From Polaromonas sp. (GTDB lineage Bacteria; Pseudomonadota; Gammaproteobacteria; Burkholderiales; Burkholderiaceae_C), in contig JAUXPP010000042.1 of NCBI GenBank assembly GCA_030683705.1, positions 1-64,000 on the forward strand: DNA of 64,000 nt. Direction: 5' to 3'. A model generated the notes under the pieces. It worked only from the letters and a program-made list of their open reading frames with translations, ran no database searches and was not told where the DNA came from. Each line of letters starts with the position of its first letter. The stretch's first letter is position 1. Position numbers and translations under genes: made by a program. Below are positions 33,242 to 41,590 of the stretch, piece after piece.

Positions 33242-34126
33242 ATGGACAAGCGCAAGCATTCGCCCGGGCAGGGCCTGGTGTTTCTGGTGCTGGCAGCGCT
33301 GCTGGCGCCACCGGCGCTGGCGCAGGCCACCTTCGAGAAGGTCAAAGCCCGCAGCCAGCTGGTGGTCGGCTACCGCGACAAGGCTTTCCCCTTCTCCTTC
33401 ACCGACGGCCAGGCCGCCGCCGGCTACAGCATCGAGCTGTGTGCGCCCATCGTCGAACGCATCGCCCAGGCGTCAGGCGCGAAGAACCTGCGCGTGGTTT
33501 ACCAGGCCGTCGAGCCCGAGCGCCTGGTCAGGCAACTGCAGAGCGGCGCCATCGACCTGATGTGCGCCAACACCAGCGACACCGAGGCCAGGCGCAAGCT
33601 GGTGGCCTTTTCCCCGCCGATTTTTTATGCGGCGGTCCGGGTCATGGTGCGCAGCCGCGACAAGCCGGCCTCGCTGGACCAGCTCGCAGGAAAAAATCTC
33701 GTGGTGCTGGGCGGAACCACGGCCAGGACGGCGCTGAACAGTTATGCCGCGGTCAAGGGCTTGAGCTGGAAAGTCGCCAATGTGCTGGAACACGATGCGG
33801 CCATGAGCCAGCTCAGGCTCGGGCAGGCCGCTGCTTATGCGCGCGACGACATCCTGCTGGTGGACGCCATGATGAATGAGAAAAATCCGGCGGAATTCGC
33901 CCTGCTGCCTGAGCGCCTGTCGTCCGAGCCGATTGCGATTGCCTACCGCCAGGGCGACGTGGCACTGCAGAAGCTGGTGGATGTCTCGGTGGTCGAGGCC
34001 ATGCGCAGCGGGCGATTCAGCCAGACCTATGACAAGTGGTTCACCCGGCCGGTGCCGCCGTCCGGCAAGAACCTGCAGTTGCCGATGTCCAGCGAGCTGG
34101 GCGCCCTGGTCGCGGCCGCCAAATAA
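33242..34126 (+). CDS. Periplasmic solute-binding protein, family 3 (amino acid type)
   Basis: A 294-residue periplasmic protein. The signal peptide is about residues 1-27 (ALA|Q). The SBP family 3 fold has VVGYRDKAFPFSFTDGQ, GYSIELCAPIVERIA, IDLMCANTSDTEARR and VVLGGTTARTAL. It is typical of polar amino acid ABC transport receptors, but no permease or ATPase gene is adjacent, so it is an orphan here. It could also serve a sensor kinase. The start follows GGGAGGACCC. Confidence 0.88.
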   Translation: MDKRKHSPGQGLVFLVLAALLAPPALAQATFEKVKARSQLVVGYRDKAFPFSFTDGQAAAGYSIELCAPIVERIAQASGAKNLRVVYQAVEPERLVRQLQSGAIDLMCANTSDTEARRKLVAFSPPIFYAAVRVMVRSRDKPASLDQLAGKNLVVLGGTTARTALNSYAAVKGLSWKVANVLEHDAAMSQLRLGQAAAYARDDILLVDAMMNEKNPAEFALLPERLSSEPIAIAYRQGDVALQKLVDVSVVEAMRSGRFSQTYDKWFTRPVPPSGKNLQLPMSSELGALVAAAK

Positions 34127-34181
34127 GCCGGCTGTCAGCGCCGGGTCGAGCGGCCCGGCCCGGTCAGGCCGCGGCCCGTCC

Positions 34182-34595
34182 TCATGCCGCGTAAACCGAG
34201 GCCAGGTCGCGGAAGCCCTTGATTTCCAGCGGGTTGCCAAAGGGGTCGCAGAAAAACATGGTCCACTGCTCGCCCGGCTGGCCTTCAAAACGCACTTGCG
34301 GCGCGAACAGGAAGTCGGTGCCGGCGGCCTGCAGGCGCTCTGCCATGGCCTGCCAGTCGGGCAGGCCCAGCACCAGCCCGAAGTGCGGCATGGGCACCAG
34401 CGTGTCGCCGACATGGCCGGTGCGCTCGGTCTTGAAGGGGGTGCCCAGGTGCAGCGATAGCTGGTGGCCCATGAAGTCGAAATCGACCCAGGTGGCGGTG
34501 GAGCGGCCCTCGGTGCAACCCAGCACCGCGCCGTAAAAGCGGCGGGCTGCGTCGAGGTCGGTGACGTTGAAGGCGAAATGGAACAGGCTTTTCAT
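34182..34595 (-). CDS. VOC family (glyoxalase/dioxygenase-like) protein
   Basis: A 137-residue single VOC module: FHFAFNVTDLDAARRFYGAVLG at the start, VDFDFMGHQLSLHL in the middle, and FFCDPFGNPLEIKGF at the end. The His at the start, a central His and a late Glu suit a metal site. The substrate is unknown. It stands between a convergent solute-binding gene and a same-strand small gene. Confidence 0.85.
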   Translation of the reverse strand: MKSLFHFAFNVTDLDAARRFYGAVLGCTEGRSTATWVDFDFMGHQLSLHLGTPFKTERTGHVGDTLVPMPHFGLVLGLPDWQAMAERLQAAGTDFLFAPQVRFEGQPGEQWTMFFCDPFGNPLEIKGFRDLASVYAA

Positions 34596-34646
34596 GCCTG
34601 AAGAATAGCAGCCCGTCCCTGGGCGCTGTGCCCGCCGGGGCGGGTC

Positions 34647-35021
34647 TCAGGCGCTGGCAGGGTCGCCGGCCATGGTGTCGAATTTCCGGAAGTACTGCCG
34701 CGCCAGCGCGACCAGCTGCGCATCGCTGGGGTGGTCGCTGGCCACCGAGTCCACGATGGCATCGGCCACGGCCGGCAGGTGGCTGGTGCACCAGTCGCGC
34801 AGCTGGTTGCGGACCAGGCCCGGACCGGTCAGCAGCACCTCGTGGCTGCCGGCCAGCGCGCGCGCCACATCCGCAAAAAAGGCGGCGCTGTCCTCGGCCT
34901 TGCCCTGGTGTTTGTGGTGCGTGCGCGACTTGATGCGCTGGGCTTCCATGTGCTCGCGGTCAAACATCACCACATGGGCTTCGGACTGGTCGATCCAGAC
35001 AACGGCGTGAAAAGTGCTCAT
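34647..35021 (-). CDS. Small eRF1-domain-like (translational machinery) protein
   Basis: A 124-residue cytoplasmic protein (FHAVVWIDQSEAHVVMFD, SRTHHKHQGK, VLLTGPGLVRNQLRDW, DHPSDAQLVALARQYFRKFD). The pattern resembles bacterial proteins related to the C-terminal domain of eRF1, often annotated as translational machinery components. Function unknown. It is separated by 38 bp from the DksA/TraR-like gene on the same strand and may share its promoter. Confidence 0.6.
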   Translation of the reverse strand: MSTFHAVVWIDQSEAHVVMFDREHMEAQRIKSRTHHKHQGKAEDSAAFFADVARALAGSHEVLLTGPGLVRNQLRDWCTSHLPAVADAIVDSVASDHPSDAQLVALARQYFRKFDTMAGDPASA

Positions 35022-35059
35022 GACATCCTTGGTAGAGAAAAAGGGGGAAAAGGGGACGC

Positions 35060-35428
35060 TCAGGCGGGACGTGTCTGCTCGGCTTTTTCCTGGCAGGGGA
35101 TGCAGCGCCCCGCTTCGGGGCTGGCCTGCAGCCGCGGGGCCGGGATGGTGACGCCGCAGTCTGTGCACAAGCCGTAGGTGCCGGCTTCGATGCGGGTCAG
35201 TGCCGCGTCAATCGCGGTGAGTTCGGCGGTTTCGCGCTCGCCCAGGGCGAACTCCAGTTCGCGTTCGGTGGCCACCTGCGCCCGCGAGTCCTCGGGCTGG
35301 CCGAAATGGTCGGCGGCGGCGTCAGCGCGGCTCACGGTTCCGCCGCGCTGCGCCGCGATCTGTGCCAGCAGGGCGGTGCGCATGACCAGCAATTGCTGCT
35401 GGTAGGGCGCGTTGTGTTGTTTGTCCAT
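35060..35428 (-). CDS. TraR/DksA-type zinc-finger protein
   Basis: A 122-residue DksA/TraR-family protein. A helical N-terminal coiled-coil region (about residues 8-85) leads to a four-cysteine zinc finger at the C-terminus (CTDC at about 93-96, CIPC at about 113-116). Such proteins bind the RNA polymerase secondary channel. The acidic tip motif of DksA is not clearly seen, so activity in the stringent response is uncertain. Confidence 0.85.
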   Translation of the reverse strand: MDKQHNAPYQQQLLVMRTALLAQIAAQRGGTVSRADAAADHFGQPEDSRAQVATERELEFALGERETAELTAIDAALTRIEAGTYGLCTDCGVTIPAPRLQASPEAGRCIPCQEKAEQTRPA

Positions 35429-35561
35429 GGTGCTTCCTTCTTGTGTTCGCCTTCATCATGCGCCATGGTGTCATGGCCCCGGTTGATGAAGGTCAAGCGG
35501 GCGGCCCCTGAGCTGTGCAGGGCACAATCCGGGCATTCCTTTGCCACCCGTGGAGACCCCC

Positions 35562-36371
35562 ATGACTGCCCAGCCTGTGGACTACAGCGCCTACCAGACC
35601 CTGCACATCACGCGCCGCGGCGCCGCCGGCGCCGTGCTGGACATCCAGATGAAGGCCCTCAACGGCAAGCTGCCGACCGCCGGCCATGCCGGCCACCGGG
35701 AACTCGCGCAGATCTGGCGCGACGTGGGCAGCGACGACTCGGTGCGTTGCGCCGTGTTGCGCGGCGAAGGCCTGGGATTCTCCGGCGGCGGCGACCTGGC
35801 GCTGGTGCAGGACATGGCCGATGATTTCGAGACCCGCACCCGCGTCTGGAAGGAAGCGCGCGACCTGGTCTACAACGTGATCAATTGCGACAAGCCGATT
35901 GTCAGCGCGCTGCACGGGCCGGCGGTGGGCGCCGGGCTGGTGGCGGGGCTGCTGGCGGACATCTCGATTGCCGCGAAAAGCGCCAAGATCGTGGATGGCC
36001 ACACGCGGCTTGGCGTGGCTGCCGGCGATCACGCGGCCATCGTCTGGCCCCTGCTGTGCGGCATGGCCAAGGCCAAGTACTACCTGATGCTGTGCGAGCC
36101 GATCAGCGGCGAGGAAGCCGAACGTATCGGCCTGGTGTCGCTGGCGGTGGACGACGACGCCTTGCTGCCCAAAGCCTACGAGGTGGCCGACCGGCTTGCC
36201 GCCGGTTCCAGGACCGCGATCAGCTGGACCAAATACGCGCTCAACAACTGGCTGCGCCAGGCGGGACCGGCCTTCGACGCTTCGCTGGCGCTGGAATTCA
36301 TGGGCTTTGCCGGCCCGGATGTGCGCGAAGGCGTGGCCAGCCTGCGCGAGCGCCGCCCGCCGTCCTACTGA
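35562..36371 (+). CDS. Enoyl-CoA hydratase/isomerase family protein
   Basis: A 269-residue crotonase-fold protein. The oxyanion hole residues lie in [12 protein letters not shown] and in [41 protein letters not shown] is the trimer-contact region. The usual catalytic Glu positions of classical enoyl-CoA hydratases are not both obvious (Gly-rich GDHAA instead of GAG.Q.), so the reaction cannot be named. The start was placed at the ATG after GGAGACCCCC. Confidence 0.85.
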   Translation: MTAQPVDYSAYQTLHITRRGAAGAVLDIQMKALNGKLPTAGHAGHRELAQIWRDVGSDDSVRCAVLRGEGLGFSGGGDLALVQDMADDFETRTRVWKEARDLVYNVINCDKPIVSALHGPAVGAGLVAGLLADISIAAKSAKIVDGHTRLGVAAGDHAAIVWPLLCGMAKAKYYLMLCEPISGEEAERIGLVSLAVDDDALLPKAYEVADRLAAGSRTAISWTKYALNNWLRQAGPAFDASLALEFMGFAGPDVREGVASLRERRPPSY

Positions 36372-36387
36372 GCGCTGCAACTCGTGC

Positions 36388-36446
36388 GCTATGAAAAAAT
36401 GAGCAGCCCACGCGCGTGACTAAAGGGCTGGAGGCCTGTTTGGCTT
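36388..36446 (+). repeat. AT-rich ~57-bp dispersed repeat, intergenic copy
   Basis: GCTATGAAAAAATGAGCAGC, CCACGCGCGTGACTAAAGGG, CTGGAGGCCTGTTTGGCTT. It fills part of the 212-bp spacer before phaM. Confidence 0.75.
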
Positions 36447-36583
36447 GTCAACCCGGGCATGGTGCCGGCGCCTCGCGGCCTTTTGTGGAAAACCGGTTGA
36501 CGTGCCGCCCTGAGGCTGCACAATGAACCATCAGCCACCGGTGCTTGCAGCGGGCGGCAGACAGACAACAACAGGAGACAGCC

Positions 36584-37420
36584 ATGAGTGACGCGGACAA
36601 TTCTTCCCTGGCCGGCTTCGGCAAGCTGGTGCCGGGCTTCGACTTTTTGCAGAACCTCGCGAAACAGGCGGCCGGCAGCGCCGCGCAAAGCATCCCGCAG
36701 TTGCCGAACCTGGGCAACTGGGTGGCGCCCACGCTCAACGTCGAGGAGCTCGACAAACGCATCGAGGAGCTCAAGGCGGTGCAGTTCTGGCTGGACCAGA
36801 ACGCCATGGCGCTGAAGGCGACCATCCAGGCGCTGGAGGTGCAGAAGATGACGCTGGCCACGCTCAAGGGCATGAACTTCAACATGGGCGACGTCGCCAA
36901 TGCTTTCAAGCTCAAGGTGGCCGATACCGTCGCCGGTGGGGTGCAGAAGGCCGCCGACAAGGCCAGGACCTTCTCGGGCCTGGAGGTGCCGCCCACCAGT
37001 TATGACAAGGGCACAAAGCCTGCGCCCAAGGCCCGGGCCGCGAAAGCACCCGCAGCGGCGGCAGCCCCCGGTGTGGTGGACCCGATGCAGTGGTGGGGCG
37101 CGCTGACCCAGCAGTTCCAGAACATCGCCACCACCGCCATGCAGGATGCGGCCAAAAAAACCGCCATGGATGCCACCAAAGGGCTGGCTGCCGGCCTGGC
37201 CAGGGACGCGGTGAAAACCGCCACCGGCATGGCCAAAGGCATGGCCGACTCGGCCGGCAGGACCGTGACGCAGGGCGCGCGGTCGGCCATGAACTCGGCG
37301 CTGCGCAGTGCCCAGGCCTGGCCCACACCGGCCGCGCCGGCGGCGTCGCGTGCGAAGCCGAAAGCCAAAGCGCCGGCGCGCAAGGCGGCCGGCAAAACCA
37401 CCCGGAAACCGGCTCGTTGA
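36584..37420 (+). CDS. phaM: PhaM-like polyhydroxyalkanoate granule regulatory protein
   Basis: A 278-residue PhaM-family protein. The N-terminal region carries GFGKLVPGFDFLQNLA and VAPTLNVEELDKRIEELKAVQFWLD, the block shared by PhaM proteins. A central domain with amphipathic helices follows, then a Lys/Ala/Pro-rich C-terminus (AKPKAKAPARKAAGK) able to bind DNA. In Ralstonia, PhaM activates PHA synthase and tethers granules to the nucleoid. The start follows ACAGGAGACAGCC. No phaC or phasin gene is in this window. Confidence 0.85.
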   Translation: MSDADNSSLAGFGKLVPGFDFLQNLAKQAAGSAAQSIPQLPNLGNWVAPTLNVEELDKRIEELKAVQFWLDQNAMALKATIQALEVQKMTLATLKGMNFNMGDVANAFKLKVADTVAGGVQKAADKARTFSGLEVPPTSYDKGTKPAPKARAAKAPAAAAAPGVVDPMQWWGALTQQFQNIATTAMQDAAKKTAMDATKGLAAGLARDAVKTATGMAKGMADSAGRTVTQGARSAMNSALRSAQAWPTPAAPAASRAKPKAKAPARKAAGKTTRKPAR

Positions 37421-37493
37421 CGGACGCGCCGTGATGCGGTGAGGGGCCGGACGTGCGGCAGCTTTCATTTTTCATTTCTTCATCCTGGATCCC

Positions 37494-38777
37494 ATGAAGC
37501 TTTTCCCCTACGGCCACGCCACCCATCCGCAATGGCGCATGGCGGCCGGGCTGGTGCTGGCCCAGTTGCGCGCCCACATGGCTTTGCCTGCCTATGCGAG
37601 TGCGCCTACGCTGGGCTTGCTGTACATCACCGACCACTACGCGGGCCAGGCGCAGGACATTCTTGACTTCATGAGCGGCGAATTGCCGGAAATCACCGAC
37701 TGGGCCGGCACGGTGGGCATAGGCATTGCCTCCAATAACGTGGAGTATTTCGATGAGCCGGCACTGGCCGTCATGTTGTGCGGGCTGCCGAGTGACCAGT
37801 ACCGCGTTTTTTCGGGCATCTCGCCGCTGCCGCCCGCACACGCCACCCACTTCAAGGCGCATACCGCGCTGGTGCATGCCGACGCCGGCACACCCGACGT
37901 GGCCGAGCTGATCGCCGAGATGGCCCAGCGCACAGGCAGCGCTTACGTCTTCGGCGGGCTGGCCTCCAGCCGCAGCGACGTGGTGCAGTTCGCGCTCAGT
38001 GGCAACGGCAATGTCAAGGGCCACGGCGCTGCCGGTGGCGTGTTCAGCGGCGGCCTGAGCGGCGTCGCTTTTGCGCAGGGCGCGGCGCTGATGTCGCGCG
38101 TCACCCAGGGCTGCCAGCCGGTTTCCGGCGAGTACGAGGTCACCGCCTGCGAGGGCAATGTGGTCACCGCGCTGGATGGCCGCAGCGCACTGGATGTGAT
38201 GCTGGCCGACCTCGGTGTGTCGCTGGAGCAGCCGCGCGAAGCCCTCGAAAAAGTGCGCGCGACGCTGGTCGGCTTGCGCAGCGCGGATGCGGACCTGCAG
38301 GACGGCCGCATCCGGCGCCCGGGCCAGTTCGGCGCCGACGTGGTGGTGCGCCACATCATCGGCCTGGACCCGGCGCGCAACGGAATCGCGGTGGCGGACA
38401 TGCCGGCGGTGGGCATGAAACTGGCTTTCTGCGAGCGCAATGCCGAGGCCGCGCGCGCCGACCTGGTGCGGGTGTGTGCCGAAATCCGCGAGGAACTGGA
38501 GCCGGAGGAATTGCCGCTGGAAGTTGCCAGTGCCCTGAGCGGCAGTCACGCCGACGCGGCGCCGCATCCCGCGCGCCGCATTGCCGGCGCGATTTATGTC
38601 AGCTGTTCGGGCCGCGGCGGTCCGCATTTCGGCGCTCCCAGCGCCGAGTTGCAGATCGTGCGGCGCGCGCTGGGCGATGTCCCGCTGGTCGGGTTTTTTG
38701 CCGGCGGCGAGATCGCGCGTCACCACCTCTACGGCTACACCGGTGTGTTGACGGTGTTCACCGCGCCCGCCGCCTGA
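37494..38777 (+). CDS. FIST domain sensory protein
   Basis: A 427-residue protein with FIST N (about residues 30-230) and FIST C (about 240-385) domains. Signatures include LGLLYITDHYAGQAQDIL, GIGIASNNVEYFDE, YVFGGLASSR and the C-terminal GFFAGGEIARHHLYGYTGVLTVF. FIST proteins bind small ligands, probably amino acids, in signal transduction. No partner kinase or cyclase domain is attached. It follows phaM by 73 bp on the same strand. Confidence 0.88.
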   Translation: MKLFPYGHATHPQWRMAAGLVLAQLRAHMALPAYASAPTLGLLYITDHYAGQAQDILDFMSGELPEITDWAGTVGIGIASNNVEYFDEPALAVMLCGLPSDQYRVFSGISPLPPAHATHFKAHTALVHADAGTPDVAELIAEMAQRTGSAYVFGGLASSRSDVVQFALSGNGNVKGHGAAGGVFSGGLSGVAFAQGAALMSRVTQGCQPVSGEYEVTACEGNVVTALDGRSALDVMLADLGVSLEQPREALEKVRATLVGLRSADADLQDGRIRRPGQFGADVVVRHIIGLDPARNGIAVADMPAVGMKLAFCERNAEAARADLVRVCAEIREELEPEELPLEVASALSGSHADAAPHPARRIAGAIYVSCSGRGGPHFGAPSAELQIVRRALGDVPLVGFFAGGEIARHHLYGYTGVLTVFTAPAA

Positions 38778-38854
38778 GGTGTTGGCCGCGCTGTTCCGGC
38801 CGTCCCGGGCGCTGAAGCGGCGGCATTCCTTTTTCTGAAACCCATGGAGTGAGC

Positions 38855-39922
38855 ATGAGCAAGGCCTTGCGATTGTCCGAAAAATGGTTCCAGCGCGGCC
38901 TGTGGCTGGTGGCGCTGGTGTTTGCGGCTTTCCTGATCGGCCTGGGCGGCACCGTGGTGGGCGACCTGCCGCAGGTCGAGCGCAGCCTGGGGGTGGACGA
39001 CTTCCTCGAGCAGCCCGCCGCGACGCAGTTGCGCGACAGACTCAAGGCGGACGAGCGCACCGGCCGGGAGGCGCAGGAGGCGCTCGAGCAGGCCCGGCTC
39101 AGGCACCGGGTGGCCCAGGCCAACTCCCGCACGGCCAGCGAAACCTTCAGCAACTGGCTGGCCACGCGGCGCGCCACCGAGCGGGCGGAACAGGACCCCG
39201 AACTGATAGAACGCACGCGCGCGCTGGACGGCCTGAAAGCGGCCGAACGGCAGGCGCTGGCGGCGATGGAGGCCCAGCAGCAAAAGGCGCTGGATGCCAG
39301 CCAGGGCGCGGTTCGCACGCGCGAGAGCCTGGCCGAACTCGAGCGGGTGGCGCAGGACAAATGGCAGAGCGCCCAGCGCGCCCAGGAACTGCGGGTGTTT
39401 CTGTACCGCCTGGCCCTGACCCTGCCGCTGCTGGTGGCTGCGGGCTGGCTGTTTGCGAAGAAGCGCAAAAGCACCTGGTGGCCGTTTGTCTGGGGCTTCA
39501 TCTTTTTTGCGCTGTTCGCTTTTTTTGTCGAACTGGTGCCCTACCTGCCCAGTTATGGCGGTTATGTGCGCTACATCGTCGGCATTGTCACCACCGTGCT
39601 GGTGGGGCGGCAGGCGATTGTTTCGCTGAACCGCTACCTGGAAAAGCAGAAGCTGGCCGAGCAACTGCCCGATGCGCAACGCCGTGAAGAACTCAGTTAC
39701 GACACGGCGCTGACACGCCTGTCCAAAGGCGTCTGCCCCGGCTGTGAGCGCGCCGTGGACCTGAAGAACCCGGCGATCGATTTTTGCCCGCATTGCGGCA
39801 TCGGCCTGTTCGATCACTGCGGCGCCTGCAGTGCGCGCAAGAGCGCGTTTGCGAAGTTTTGCCACGCTTGCGGAACCGATGCCAAACGCGCCCGGCGTGC
39901 GGGTACGGTTTCGCAAGACTGA
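38855..39922 (+). CDS. Membrane protein with coiled coil and C-terminal zinc ribbon
   Basis: A 355-residue protein. One N-terminal membrane helix (about residues 15-37) leads to a long Ala/Glu/Arg-rich periplasmic coiled coil (about 60-180). Two or three helices follow (about 185-250), and then a cytoplasmic double zinc ribbon at the C-terminus (CPGC, CPHC, CGAC, CHAC). I do not recognise a named family. The design suggests sensing or scaffolding across the membrane. The start was chosen at the ATG with GGAGTGAGC upstream. The next gene starts 8 bp after its stop. Confidence 0.7.
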   Translation: MSKALRLSEKWFQRGLWLVALVFAAFLIGLGGTVVGDLPQVERSLGVDDFLEQPAATQLRDRLKADERTGREAQEALEQARLRHRVAQANSRTASETFSNWLATRRATERAEQDPELIERTRALDGLKAAERQALAAMEAQQQKALDASQGAVRTRESLAELERVAQDKWQSAQRAQELRVFLYRLALTLPLLVAAGWLFAKKRKSTWWPFVWGFIFFALFAFFVELVPYLPSYGGYVRYIVGIVTTVLVGRQAIVSLNRYLEKQKLAEQLPDAQRREELSYDTALTRLSKGVCPGCERAVDLKNPAIDFCPHCGIGLFDHCGACSARKSAFAKFCHACGTDAKRARRAGTVSQD

Positions 39923-39929
39923 CGGCAAG

Positions 39930-41348
39930 ATGAGCACGGGTCCTTCCCGCAGAACTGCCCTGTCTCTCATGGCAGGCAGTCTGGTGTTGCCGCATTCGGT
40001 CGCCGACGCCCGTTGCCCGGCAGACCCGCTGACTGTTTGCGACGTGACCCACCTGAACTCGGTGAAGGTTGCCGGTATCGCGGATGTCCGTGGAACCAGT
40101 GATGTCAGGCAGGCCTTGAGAAAGTGGCAAGGCAAGGTCAGCGTGGGTGGCGGCCGCTTCAGCATGGGCGGGCAAACCGCGATTGAGGGCGGATTGCAGC
40201 TGGACATGCGCCCCATGAATACCGTGGTGAATTTCGACCCCGCAAAAAAAACGGTGCGGGTCCAGGCGGGCATGCGATGGCGGGATCTCCAGTCCCTCAT
40301 CGACCCGCACGGACTGTCTGTGCGGACCATGCAAAGTTACGCCAGCTTTACCGTGGGCGGCTCCGTCTCGGTCAATTGCCATGGTCGTTATGTGGGGCAC
40401 GGCCCCGTCAGCAGGTCGGTTCGGGCGCTCCAGCTGGTTTTACCCCATGGGGAGGTGGTGGAGGCCAACAGGCAAACCCAGTCCGATCTTTTTTACGCGG
40501 CCATCGGCGGCTATGGTGGCGTGGGGGTCATCACCGAAGTCGAACTCGATCTGGATGAGAATTTCCGGATTGAGAGAGCAACGGCTTCTGTCGCGCTGGA
40601 AGACTACCCCGCATGGTTTCGCGAAAAAGTCCAGTCCGATCCCCAGGTTCTGCTGCACAACGCCGATCTGTTTCCCCGCGACTTCGACGCGCCGCGCTGC
40701 GTGACATGGTCAAGAACGAGCAAGCCTTTGTCCGTTGCCGCAAGGCTGACGCCGACCGGCGGGAAGTACACCAAAGAGCAGCTCTTTTTGTGGGCCATGA
40801 CCGAATTGCCCGGGGGTTCCTCGCTCCGCAAAGGTGTTGCCAAAACGATGGAGGACAAACCGGCCGTGGTGTGGCGGAACTTCGAGGCCAGTCTCGACGT
40901 GGCGCAGCTCGAACCCGCCAGCCGGGATGATTCAAGCTATGTGCTGCAGGAGTATTTCGTTCCGGAGCACCACTTCGTGAGTTTCGCTCGGAAGATGTCG
41001 GCATTGATGCAGTCAACGCGAACCGGCACGGTGAACGTTTCGATACGGCACTCCCCCGCCGATGAGCCGGTCTGGATGGCATGGGCCCGGCAGGATGTGT
41101 TTTCTTTTGTTGTCTATTACAAGCAGGGTGTGTCGCTGGCCGCGCAGCGGCAAGTGGCCCAGTGGACCCGGGCCATGATCGACCTGGCGCTGTCGCACGA
41201 TGGAAGCTACTACCTGCCCTATCAACTGCATGCCACGATGGAACAGTTTGTGCGGGCTTACCCGGGCGCCGCCAGATTCAGCAAACTGCGGCAGGAGCTG
41301 GGCGCGTCCCGTTTGACCAACACCCTGTGGTCGTACTACCGGGTGTGA
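39930..41348 (+). CDS. Tat-exported FAD-linked oxidase (PCMH type)
   Basis: A 472-residue flavoprotein with a twin-arginine signal (SRRTALSLMAGSLVLP). The PCMH FAD-binding domain (about residues 35-215) has VSVGGGRFSMGGQ, VRVQAGMRWRDLQSLIDP, FTVGGSVSVNCHGRYVGHGP and AIGGYGGVGVITEVELD. The C-terminal half resembles the sugar-lactone/DprE1 class of oxidases (ending LWSYYRV). The His in VNCHGR is a candidate covalent FAD site. The substrate, perhaps an aldonolactone or polyol, is unknown. It is exported folded to the periplasm and follows the zinc-ribbon membrane gene by 7 bp. The codon use is slightly less GC-rich than in the neighbours. Confidence 0.82.
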   Translation: MSTGPSRRTALSLMAGSLVLPHSVADARCPADPLTVCDVTHLNSVKVAGIADVRGTSDVRQALRKWQGKVSVGGGRFSMGGQTAIEGGLQLDMRPMNTVVNFDPAKKTVRVQAGMRWRDLQSLIDPHGLSVRTMQSYASFTVGGSVSVNCHGRYVGHGPVSRSVRALQLVLPHGEVVEANRQTQSDLFYAAIGGYGGVGVITEVELDLDENFRIERATASVALEDYPAWFREKVQSDPQVLLHNADLFPRDFDAPRCVTWSRTSKPLSVAARLTPTGGKYTKEQLFLWAMTELPGGSSLRKGVAKTMEDKPAVVWRNFEASLDVAQLEPASRDDSSYVLQEYFVPEHHFVSFARKMSALMQSTRTGTVNVSIRHSPADEPVWMAWARQDVFSFVVYYKQGVSLAAQRQVAQWTRAMIDLALSHDGSYYLPYQLHATMEQFVRAYPGAARFSKLRQELGASRLTNTLWSYYRV

Positions 41349-41590
41349 GGCCGATTGAGGCAGTGAAAATGCCGGTTTGCCCCCTCGCGACGGCCAGGCT
41401 TTCCCCACCCCCATCGACTGCTGCTGTCCCGCTACCCCTGCGGCGCAGCATCGGGACGTGCATGGTATGCGCGGCGCCCCGTCCTTGCCGGGGTCTGGCT
41501 GCGGGCCTACGTCGGCCGGCCTTCGGCGCCTACGGTTGTTTTCAGGCGAGGCCCCACAGTAGGTTGACCCCACAACCAGGTAGCCACACC

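Noticed and set aside
41349-41590. Possible coding sequence ahead of the Ig-like secreted protein.
   Set aside because: The in-frame extension lacks codon bias and precedes a clear signal peptide. I see only non-coding DNA here.
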